A DNA stretch of 5,167 nucleotides from Paludibacteraceae bacterium (GTDB lineage: Bacteria > Bacteroidota > Bacteroidia > Bacteroidales > Paludibacteraceae): the NCBI GenBank assembly GCA_023227695.1, contig JALNVE010000233.1, forward strand, positions 1 to 5,167, given 5' to 3'. Below, piece by piece: positions 1-5,167 of the stretch. The stretch's first letter is position 1. Every line of letters begins with the position of its first letter. The notes under the pieces are model-generated. The model was not told the DNA's origin and did no database searches. It saw only the letters and a program-made list of their open reading frames with translations. The position numbers and the translations under genes were made by a program.

Positions 1-118
1 AAACATCTTAAACTCGAGACCGAGGAAAAGATTAGGGTATATGACTCCTTTACAAAAATTTAAACAATTGACAAACTTGGATTTAAATGAGGTTGCATTG
101 TCCGCTTGAATCCAGCTT
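1..118 (+). mobile_element. Right end of an IS30-family insertion sequence (boundary approximate)
   Basis: The transposase fragment shows that an IS enters the window from the left. In IS30-like elements the transposase stop codon often lies in or beside the right inverted repeat, so the repeat is probably within about 92-118, covering the last codons and the bases after the TGA. The left end is not in the window, so the inverted repeat cannot be matched and the exact boundary and target duplication are inferred, not seen. Whatever the exact end, the element stops within roughly 15-20 nt of the neighbouring cysteine synthase stop codon. Confidence 0.55.
2..109 (+). CDS. IS30-family transposase, C-terminal fragment (cut by window edge)
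   Basis: Frame 2 is open from the window edge to a TGA at 107-109 and encodes 35 residues. It begins with LNSRPRKRLGYMTP, a close match to the signature at the C-terminus of IS30-family DDE transposases, where the usual form is LNxRPRKxLGYxTP followed by a short tail. The tail here ends in VALSA; IS30 transposases commonly end in a VAL-x-x peptide. IS30 transposases cut and join IS ends through an RNase H-like DDE domain; that domain and the N-terminal helix-turn-helix lie outside the window, so whether the gene is intact cannot be judged. The piece is too short to be picked up by ordinary ORF length cut-offs. It runs tail-to-tail toward the cysteine synthase gene, whose stop lies 23 nt away. 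The family call is fairly secure because of the RPRKRLGY block; the subgroup is not determined. Confidence 0.82.
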   Translation, partial: NILNSRPRKRLGYMTPLQKFKQLTNLDLNEVALSA

Positions 119-132
119 ATATTAATAAAGTA

Positions 133-1050
133 TTATTCGCCTAAATTATCAAACATCTTTGTGCTTAGATACTTATCTGCCCTATCTGGGAAAACCACCA
201 CAATATTTCCATGATCAATCTTTTGCGCTGTTTTAACGGCAGCCAACATAGCAGCACCACTACTCATACCTGCAAAAATCCCCTCTTTGGCGATGATTTC
301 GCGCGCCATATCGATCGCTTCTTCACTCTCTACCATAATCTGTATGTCGATGCGTGAAGGATCGTAAATCGCAGGCACAATAGCCTCTTCCATATTCTTC
401 AATCCTTGGATATAATGTCCTTTGATTGGATGCGCACAAACGACCTTAATATCGGGTTTATGCTGTTTCAAGAACTTGGAGATGCCCATGATTGTACCTG
501 AAGTACCAAGGGCACAAACCAAATAATCGATATTGCCTCCACATTGATCCCAAATCTCGGTTGCCGTAGTCTTGTAATGCGCCTGATAATTGGCAGCATT
601 AGAAAACTGATCTGGCATGAAATACTTGTCTGGGTTTTCGTTAACCATCTTATGGGCCAAACGAATGGCACCGTCAGTTCCCTCGTTTGCTGGCGTCAGA
701 ATCACCTTTCCTCCGTAAGACTTGATGATTTTACGACGCTCAACAGAGACTGCGGCACTCATGACAATCTCTACTTGATAACCCTTCACAATACCAGCAA
801 TGGCCAAGCCAATACCAGTATTACCGGAAGTAGGTTCGATGATTATCTTTCCTGGCGTAAGTTTGCCCTCCTGCTCTGCCTGTTCAACCATTTGGATGGC
901 GATGCGGTCCTTTATGCTTCCTGTTGGGTTAAACCCCTCCAGTTTTGCATAAATGTTGACATTCGGATTCGGGCATAATTTATTGATACGGACCAAAGGA
1001 GTATTTCCTATGGTCTCCAAAATGTTATTACAAATCTTAGGCTCTATCAT
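133..1050 (-). CDS. cysM: PLP-dependent cysteine synthase family protein (CysM-like)
   Basis: Predicted fold-type II PLP enzyme that makes L-cysteine in the cytoplasm from an activated serine (O-acetylserine, or possibly O-phosphoserine) and a sulfur donor. With the start chosen here it has 305 residues, close to the length of E. coli CysM. Visible landmarks are the PLP-binding lysine K47 in NPTGSIKDR, the substrate loop PTSGNTG at 73-79, the phosphate-binding loop GTSGT at 182-186, GMSSGAA at 261-267, and a C-terminal FPDRADKYLST block at 287-297. The DQF-N-AHY-T-T-EIW stretch at 147-167 and the PDR-DKYLST ending resemble CysM more than classical CysK. The block LKNMEEAIVPAIYDP (217-231) recalls actinobacterial CysM, which uses O-phosphoserine, so substrate is uncertain. 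An in-frame GTG at 1080 would add ten residues, but the ATG at 1050 has a strong ribosome site and starts just before the conserved IGNTPLV region. It follows prfA by 19 nt and is probably co-transcribed. Confidence 0.9.
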   Translation of the reverse strand: MIEPKICNNILETIGNTPLVRINKLCPNPNVNIYAKLEGFNPTGSIKDRIAIQMVEQAEQEGKLTPGKIIIEPTSGNTGIGLAIAGIVKGYQVEIVMSAAVSVERRKIIKSYGGKVILTPANEGTDGAIRLAHKMVNENPDKYFMPDQFSNAANYQAHYKTTATEIWDQCGGNIDYLVCALGTSGTIMGISKFLKQHKPDIKVVCAHPIKGHYIQGLKNMEEAIVPAIYDPSRIDIQIMVESEEAIDMAREIIAKEGIFAGMSSGAAMLAAVKTAQKIDHGNIVVVFPDRADKYLSTKMFDNLGE

Positions 1051-1057
1051 CTTCTGG

Positions 1058-1066
1058 TCTCCTTTT
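1058..1066 (-). promoter_or_regulatory. Shine-Dalgarno site that decides the cysM-like start
   Basis: Read on the minus strand this is AAAAGGAGA, with AGGAG eight nt before the ATG at 1050. It sits between the prfA stop (1070-1072) and the cysM-like gene. It would fall inside the coding region if the upstream GTG at 1080 were used, so it argues for the ATG. It is the only clear Shine-Dalgarno sequence before any of the genes in this window; the other three starts lack one, as is common in Bacteroidota. Confidence 0.8.
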
Positions 1067-1069
1067 CTC

Positions 1070-2155
1070 TTAAAGTTCACTCTCTTTCAAACGCTCAGCG
1101 TTCTCTGCGATAATCAACTTATCGATGATTTCTTGAATTTCGCCACCCATTATGGCTTGAAGATTATATAAAGTCAAATTGATACGATGGTCTGTTACCC
1201 TACCCTGGGGATAATTATAGGTACGGATCTTAGCCGAACGGTCACCGGTCGAAACCATGGTCTTACGTTTGGTTGAAATGCCATCCAAATATTTCTGATA
1301 CTCCATATTATAAATACGTGTACGCAACTCCACCATCGCCTTCGCCTTGTTCTTCAACTGAGATTTCTCATCCTGACATTGAACAACGATACCTGTTGGG
1401 ATATGCACCAAACGGATGGCAGAATAAGTCGTGTTGACAGACTGACCACCATGACCAGACGCACAAAATATATCCGTACGTATATCAGACTCCTTGATGT
1501 CAACATCAAACTCATCGGCTTCAGGCAAAACAGCTACCGTAGAAGCTGATGTATGGACACGTCCTTGAGTCTCGGTTGCAGGCACACGCTGTACACGGTG
1601 CACGCCAGACTCATACTTCAAAATACCATATACGTTTTGACCCGAAACAGTAAATATAATCTCCTTGTATCCACCAGAAGTTCCTTCACTGAAACTCGTT
1701 ATCTCTATTTTCCATCCTTTATACTCACAGTATTTGGAATACATGCGGAAAAGGTCGCCTGCGAATATGGCAGCTTCATCTCCACCAGTTCCACCACGGA
1801 TTTCCATTATCGCATTCTTTCCATCTTCAGGATCGGCAGGAATAAGAAGAAGCTTTATCTCCTCCTCTATTATTGGGATTTTAGGCTCAAGCTCGTCAAG
1901 TTCAGCTTTTGCCATCTCACGCATTTCCGGATCACTCTCCACCTCCAACATTTCCTTTGCTTCCGAAATATGTGCAAGCATGGTTTTGTACTCCTTACGG
2001 GCATTCATGATACGTTCCAAGTCACTGTACTCTTTATTCAGCTTTACGAAACGCTTCATATCGGCTATCACAGCCGGGTCCGTGATAAGAGTGGAGATCT
2101 CCTTGAACTTGTTCTCCAATCCATCTAATTTCTCCAATAATGTAGTTTCTGACAT
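1070..2155 (-). CDS. prfA: Peptide chain release factor 1 (RF1)
   Basis: Class I release factor that reads UAA and UAG stop codons in the ribosomal A site and triggers hydrolysis of peptidyl-tRNA. The 361-residue length is normal for full RF1. The N-terminal region (about 1-105) is helical and charged, as expected for domain 1. The codon-reading tripeptide PAT lies at 192-194 in RVPATETQGRVHTS; RF2 would have SPF there. The catalytic GGQ is at 236-238 in SGHGGQSVNTT. The C-terminal stretch around 301-325 (STGDRSAKIRTYNYPQGRVTDHR) is the standard RF1 ending block. No frameshift is seen, so this is not an RF2 gene with programmed frameshifting. The ATG at 2155 has no clear Shine-Dalgarno; it begins 37 nt after the purM stop, so it is probably read from the purM promoter. 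The glutamine of GGQ is normally N5-methylated by PrmC, which is not in the window. One minor oddity is histidine before GGQ. Confidence 0.97.
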   Translation of the reverse strand: MSETTLLEKLDGLENKFKEISTLITDPAVIADMKRFVKLNKEYSDLERIMNARKEYKTMLAHISEAKEMLEVESDPEMREMAKAELDELEPKIPIIEEEIKLLLIPADPEDGKNAIMEIRGGTGGDEAAIFAGDLFRMYSKYCEYKGWKIEITSFSEGTSGGYKEIIFTVSGQNVYGILKYESGVHRVQRVPATETQGRVHTSASTVAVLPEADEFDVDIKESDIRTDIFCASGHGGQSVNTTYSAIRLVHIPTGIVVQCQDEKSQLKNKAKAMVELRTRIYNMEYQKYLDGISTKRKTMVSTGDRSAKIRTYNYPQGRVTDHRINLTLYNLQAIMGGEIQEIIDKLIIAENAERLKESEL

Positions 2156-2192
2156 ATAATATTATAACGAGTTACTATTTTGCAGTTCTGAA

Positions 2193-3359
2193 TCAATATT
2201 CGAAATTACCGTATTCGCTCTCAATAAGAAGTTCTTTCTTATCAGATTTTTCCACGAATCCGATCACACGTCCGTCAACACCAAACTGTCTTGAAATATC
2301 GATGATCTCATCAGCGTGTTCTGGCGAAACATAAAGTTCCATACGGTGACCCATATTGAAAACCTTATACATCTCCTTCCAATCCGTACCAGACTGTTTC
2401 TGGATAGTCTTGAATAAAGGAGGGACAGGGAACATATTGTTTTTTGTAATTTTCACATTATCTACAAAGTGTAGAACTTTTGTTTGAGCGCCACCCGAAC
2501 AATGAATCATTCCGTGAATCTCAGGACGTAACTCATCCAACACTTTTTTAATAATAGGAGCATATGTTCTTGTTGGAGAAAGAACCATTTTACCAGCCTT
2601 CAAAGGAGAATCCTCCACATCATCCAACAATCCTAGATGACCTGAATAGATCAAATCCTCAGGAACAGCGTGATCATAGCTCTCAGGATATTTCTCTGCC
2701 AAATACTTAGCAAAAACATCATGACGTGCAGAAGTCAAACCGTTGCTTCCCATACCGCCATTGTACTCTTTCTCATAACGAGCCTTGCCGAAAGACGCAA
2801 GACCAACGATAACATCACCTGGCTTAATGTTTGCGTTGTTCACAATGTCAGCACGTTTCATTCTACATGTAACTGTACTGTCGACGATGATAGTACGAAC
2901 CAAGTCACCAACATCAGCAGTCTCACCACCAGTAGCATAAACACCAACGCCCATCTCTCGAAGTTCGGAAAGAAGTTCATCAGTACCATTGATAATAGCA
3001 GAAATAACCTCTCCAGGAACTAACAACTTGTTTCTTCCGATTGTAGAAGAGACCAAGATATTGTCAGTAGCACCTACACAAAGAAGATCGTCAATGTTCA
3101 TGATCAACGCATCCTGAGCAATACCTTTCCAAACAGAAAGATCGCCGGTCTCTTTCCAATAGATATAAGCTAACGACGATTTAGTACCTGCACCATCAGC
3201 GTGCATAATGTTACAATACTCAGGATCTCCACCCAAAATATCCGGGATTATCTTACAGAATGCCTTTGGGAAAATACCCTTGTCGATGTTCTTAATTGCA
3301 TTGTGCACATCCCCTTTACTTGCGGACACGCCTCGTAAATCGTATCTTTGATCACTCAT
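2193..3359 (-). CDS. purM: Phosphoribosylformylglycinamidine cyclo-ligase (AIR synthase), Bacteroidota type
   Basis: Predicted cytoplasmic enzyme of de novo purine synthesis that uses ATP to close the imidazole ring of formylglycinamidine ribonucleotide, giving aminoimidazole ribonucleotide. The 388 residues are longer than E. coli PurM (about 345). Family landmarks in order are HADGAGTKSS at 53-62 (nucleotide-binding DGxGTK), MNIDDLLCVGA at 87-97, GGETADVGDLV at 144-154, SNGLTSARH at 205-213, SPTRTYAP at 261-268, HCSGGAQTK at 286-294 and FNMGHRMELYV at 334-344. The N-terminal half fits the AIR synthase N-domain and the half from about 180 the C-domain. The C-terminal motifs diverge from the proteobacterial form, so some pipelines may label it only AIR synthase related; I judge PurM most likely. 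It is the first gene of the minus-strand cluster, with a good promoter about 80 nt upstream. No clear ribosome site precedes the ATG. Confidence 0.9.
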   Translation of the reverse strand: MSDQRYDLRGVSASKGDVHNAIKNIDKGIFPKAFCKIIPDILGGDPEYCNIMHADGAGTKSSLAYIYWKETGDLSVWKGIAQDALIMNIDDLLCVGATDNILVSSTIGRNKLLVPGEVISAIINGTDELLSELREMGVGVYATGGETADVGDLVRTIIVDSTVTCRMKRADIVNNANIKPGDVIVGLASFGKARYEKEYNGGMGSNGLTSARHDVFAKYLAEKYPESYDHAVPEDLIYSGHLGLLDDVEDSPLKAGKMVLSPTRTYAPIIKKVLDELRPEIHGMIHCSGGAQTKVLHFVDNVKITKNNMFPVPPLFKTIQKQSGTDWKEMYKVFNMGHRMELYVSPEHADEIIDISRQFGVDGRVIGFVEKSDKKELLIESEYGNFEY

Positions 3360-3438
3360 ATCTATGAATTAAAACTATTATTCGTAATAAGAAATATCTT
3401 AGATTCAGCCAATTATCATCACGGCTAAAATTAGTCTA

Positions 3439-3470
3439 CAAAATTAATGTAAAAAAAACGCTTAGACAAA
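3439..3470 (-). promoter_or_regulatory. Bacteroides-type promoter for purM-prfA-cysM cluster
   Basis: On the minus strand TTTG (3467-3470) is followed after 20 nt by TAATTTTG (3439-3446). This fits the Bacteroidota primary sigma factor consensus, TTTG near -33 and TAnnTTTG near -7. Transcription would start about 3432, giving a 5' leader of roughly 70 nt before the purM ATG. The leader is AT-rich and I see no riboswitch-like fold in it beyond a weak 5-bp hairpin at 3388-3401. No other consensus match lies in the two short spacers downstream, so the three genes probably share this promoter. Confidence 0.72.
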
Positions 3471-3569
3471 TTAGAACAAATGAAAATAGCCAATTATAGA
3501 CGAGATTTGATCAAAAAATTCATGCATGTTTTTTTTCACAGAACTTCTACTTTTATAAGACAAAAAAAG

Positions 3570-3577
3570 TATCTTTA
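3570..3577 (+). promoter_or_regulatory. Possible -7 element for the MgtC/DUF4010 gene
   Basis: The + strand has TATCTTTA, one base from the Bacteroidota TAnnTTTG element, about 65 nt before the ATG at 3642. No TTTG is found at the expected distance upstream, so this is a weaker call than the purM promoter on the opposite strand. The two candidate promoters are divergent and about 100 nt apart in a 282-bp spacer that is otherwise very AT-rich. Confidence 0.42.
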
Positions 3578-3641
3578 CCTTATATATTGTTGATTGAAAG
3601 TGTTTGTTTATTATAAAAAGCCTATTTAAACAGATAAAAAG

Positions 3642-4916
3642 ATGAATTACTTAGATATATTTCCAAAAGACTTGACCAATTTCGTCCTCGTAACTCTATT
3701 TTCTCTTCTGATTGGTTTATCACAGAGAAAAAGATACATGAGACGAGAAGAGACGCCAGAATTCGGTTCAGACCGTACATTTACCCTCTTTGGTATTTTG
3801 GGTTACATCCTTTACATTTTGGATCCAGACAACTTGTCGACATTCCTTTGCGGAGGATTAGCCATCGTCATTCTTTTGGGAATAAATTATGTCAACAAAC
3901 TGATAAAGCAAAACAGTACAGGCATTACAGCCATCATGACGTCGCTCATCACCTATTGTCTCGGACCGCTTATCTACACGCAGGAGTTATGGATTCCCAT
4001 TTTGATTGTCGTTACCATTTTGGTTCTTACCGAGATGAAGGAGAAATTCATCAACTTCACGGAGAAAATCAACGATTTGGAATTCATCAATTTCGCCAAA
4101 TTTATGGCCATTTGTGGTGTGGTTTTACCGATTCTACCCAATGATGAAATCATCAAAGGCATCAACATTACCCCGTACAACATTTGGCTTTCAACCGTCA
4201 TCATTTCCGGATTCTCATACATCAGTTATCTGTTAAAAAAGTACGTTTTCAAAGACGCCGGCATCATTGTCACAGGTATATTAGGTGGAATATATAGCAG
4301 TACGGCCACCTGTGTCATTTTGTCAAAGAAGTCTTTGGATGCAAACGAAAGTCTATATCAATACATCACCGCGATATTCTGCGCTATAGCCATGATGTAC
4401 ATTAAGTTTCTAATTCTTTTGGGAATATTTTACTCAGCTTTACTGGACGAATATTGGCATATATTCATCATCATGTTTTTCATCACAGCAGGTGTTGCTT
4501 TCGGTATGTTTAAATACTATAGAAGCAAGACCATGCCAACCGAGCACATCAAAGACGAAGATGACAAAAACCCATTGGAATTCAAAGTTGCATTGATATT
4601 TGCTGCGTTGTTCATACTCTTTACATTCATCACACATTATACGATTGAATATTTCGGCAGCGAAGGACTCCGTACATTGTCCATATTTGCAGGTATCTCG
4701 GACCCTGCTCCATTCATCATTAACCTTCTTCAAGGCAAATATGCTATCACAGATACAACTATCATCATTGCCTTATTTCATGCTTTGATCAGTAACAACA
4801 TCGTCAAGATGTGCTATGGAATAGGATTTTCAAAGAGGAAAATTGCAAAACCGCTTCTTATAGGATTTTCCATCATCACTATTTCAAACATTTTCCTCTT
4901 AATTTTTCTTTCTTAA
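3642..4916 (+). CDS. MgtC/DUF4010-type polytopic membrane protein of unknown function
   Basis: A 424-residue, strongly hydrophobic protein with about 12-14 predicted membrane segments, roughly at 12-27, 47-62, 66-86, 95-113, 117-133, 152-166, 180-198, 206-226, 240-265, 270-292, 312-333, 345-365, 370-393 and 402-423. It is expected in the inner membrane. The N-terminal third resembles the MgtC/SapB fold: a first helix ending LLIGLSQRKR (22-31), a basic loop, then SDRTFTLFGILG (43-54). MgtC proteins usually have a glutamate in the GxE-R part, which is not conserved here. The second half fits DUF4010, with TGILGGIYSSTAT at 211-223, NPLEFKVALIFAALF at 310-324 and GLRTLSIFAGISDP at 342-355. A charged loop at about 295-311 separates the later helices. 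Substrate and role are unknown; MgtC-like proteins have been linked to magnesium stress, but nothing here shows this. The gene is monocistronic, divergent from purM, lacks a clear Shine-Dalgarno, and is followed by a terminator-like hairpin. Confidence 0.85.
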   Translation: MNYLDIFPKDLTNFVLVTLFSLLIGLSQRKRYMRREETPEFGSDRTFTLFGILGYILYILDPDNLSTFLCGGLAIVILLGINYVNKLIKQNSTGITAIMTSLITYCLGPLIYTQELWIPILIVVTILVLTEMKEKFINFTEKINDLEFINFAKFMAICGVVLPILPNDEIIKGINITPYNIWLSTVIISGFSYISYLLKKYVFKDAGIIVTGILGGIYSSTATCVILSKKSLDANESLYQYITAIFCAIAMMYIKFLILLGIFYSALLDEYWHIFIIMFFITAGVAFGMFKYYRSKTMPTEHIKDEDDKNPLEFKVALIFAALFILFTFITHYTIEYFGSEGLRTLSIFAGISDPAPFIINLLQGKYAITDTTIIIALFHALISNNIVKMCYGIGFSKRKIAKPLLIGFSIITISNIFLLIFLS

Positions 4917-4943
4917 AAAAAAACTATAAAGAAATCTTTATCA

Positions 4944-4976
4944 GTTGGTTGCGTTTTGCAATCAACAGGTTTTCTT
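4944..4976 (+). terminator. Probable Rho-independent terminator after the MgtC/DUF4010 gene
   Basis: GTTGGTTGC (4944-4952) pairs with GCAATCAAC (4958-4966) to give a 9-bp stem with one G-U pair and a five-base loop GTTTT. It is followed by AGGTTTTCTT, an imperfect T-rich tail. It begins 28 nt after the stop codon at 4916, the right place to end that transcript. The tail is weaker than that of the second hairpin at 5101. A small AT-only palindrome at 4926-4941 lies just before it. Confidence 0.6.
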
Positions 4977-4983
4977 ATATTTA
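4955..4983 (+). promoter_or_regulatory. Weak promoter-like element in the 3' intergenic region
   Basis: TTTG (4955-4958) is followed after 17 nt by TATATTTA (4976-4983), one base off the Bacteroidota TAnnTTTG element and with a spacer somewhat shorter than usual. If used, it would start a transcript near 4990 that runs through the 4998-5038 hairpin into the terminator at 5101. In such AT-rich DNA this match can easily arise by chance, so the call is tentative. Confidence 0.22.
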
Positions 4984-4997
4984 GACATAAACATATG

Positions 4998-5038
4998 TAA
5001 ATGGTGCTTTTGTTAAAATCAGAAAAAAGCAGCATTTA
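4998..5038 (+). other. Imperfect hairpin in the 3' intergenic region
   Basis: TAAATGGTGCTTTT (4998-5011) pairs with AAAAGCAGCATTTA (5025-5038) in 13 of 14 positions; the single mismatch is G-G. The loop is 13 nt. There is no T-run after it, so it is not a terminator by itself. It lies between two terminator-like hairpins and may be part of a structured RNA or a read-through 3' end. A 12-codon ORF at 5001-5039 falls inside it and is not considered a gene. Confidence 0.5.
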
Positions 5039-5100
5039 ACGAGAGATTATCAAGTCCTAAATAAGCGTTACAGGTTTTATTGGACAAACATACTATGATT

Positions 5101-5144
5101 TATCCATTCCAGCAAGCTAGCTTGCTGGAATGGATATTTTTTTT
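5101..5144 (+). terminator. Strong Rho-independent terminator with 36-bp perfect palindrome
   Basis: Positions 5101-5136 are a perfect inverted repeat, with arms TATCCATTCCAGCAAGCT and AGCTTGCTGGAATGGATA. As RNA it would form a 16-bp stem with a CUAG loop. Eight T follow directly (5137-5144), and more T-rich sequence continues to the window end. The T-run is only on the + strand side, so it terminates + strand transcription. It lies 184 nt after the membrane-protein gene and could be its second terminator or the end of a separate small transcript. The perfect 18-bp arms are long for a simple terminator, so another role as a DNA site is not excluded. Confidence 0.85.
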
Positions 5145-5167
5145 GATTTGTATTTTTTTATTTTGAC

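Noticed and set aside
1..63. Frame 1 is also open from the window edge to a TAA at 61-63
   Set aside because: Its 20 residues match nothing I recognise, while frame 2 over the same bases gives the IS30 transposase signature.
544..978. Long + strand ORF opposite the cysteine synthase gene
   Set aside because: Composition is unlike a real protein and the minus-strand reading has all the family motifs; it is an antisense shadow.
1051..1080. GTG start at 1080 adding ten residues to the cysteine synthase
   Set aside because: The added peptide is encoded by the Shine-Dalgarno of the ATG at 1050 and overlaps the end of prfA; it is not part of the conserved fold.
1553..2159. Two overlapping + strand ORFs opposite prfA
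   Set aside because: Both are antisense to a complete RF1 with clear PAT and GGQ motifs; no ribosome site or recognisable domain.
3513..3536. A-run, CATGCATG and T-run looking like a terminator between purM and the membrane-protein gene
   Set aside because: The GC-containing stem is only the self-complementary CATGCATG with no room for a loop, and mismatched bases separate it from the A-T arms. No gene ends nearby on the + strand.
4440..4733. Minus-strand ORF opposite the membrane-protein gene
   Set aside because: Antisense shadow of a continuous polytopic membrane protein; no promoter or family match.
4926..4941. Palindrome ATAAAGAAATCTTTAT
   Set aside because: Only A-T rich pairs apart from one G-C, and no T-run follows; too weak to call a terminator and expected by chance in such DNA.
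5001..5039. 12-codon ORF starting ATGGTGCTT
   Set aside because: No Shine-Dalgarno, falls within a hairpin, and too short to support as a gene.

Overview
The window looks like a chromosomal segment of a Bacteroidota organism, probably order Bacteroidales. The evidence is: (i) a near-perfect Bacteroides-type promoter (TTTG, 20 nt, TAATTTTG) in front of the purine gene; (ii) starts that mostly lack a Shine-Dalgarno sequence; (iii) AT-rich spacers around moderate-GC genes; and (iv) the style of the PurM and RF1 proteins. Genus cannot be fixed from the sequence alone.

Layout. The left edge (1 to about 118) carries the last 35 codons of an IS30-family transposase on the + strand, so an insertion sequence runs into the window from the left and ends a few bases before the next gene. 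Positions 133-3359 hold a three-gene cluster on the minus strand, transcribed purM (AIR synthase) - prfA (release factor 1) - cysM-like (cysteine synthase family). Spacers are 37 and 19 nt, and one promoter at 3439-3470 probably drives all three. No terminator is visible after the last gene: the cluster runs tail-to-tail into the IS. The 282-bp spacer 3360-3641 is divergent and also holds a probable promoter for the + strand gene at 3642-4916, a 424-residue polytopic membrane protein of the MgtC/DUF4010 type with unknown function.

The right end (4917-5167) has no convincing protein gene but is rich in structure. It has a GU-containing terminator-like hairpin just after the membrane-protein gene, a promoter-like element, an imperfect 14-bp hairpin, and finally a 36-bp perfect palindrome followed by eight T. 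This arrangement could be two tandem terminators, or a small independent transcript bounded by the second one.

The cluster's genes are housekeeping functions (purine synthesis, translation termination, cysteine synthesis) with no evident shared pathway. I do not see a defence system, CRISPR array, secondary-metabolite locus or other clear new system. The items most worth a second look are the IS30 junction next to the cysteine synthase gene, the structured 3' intergenic region, and the uncharacterised membrane protein.
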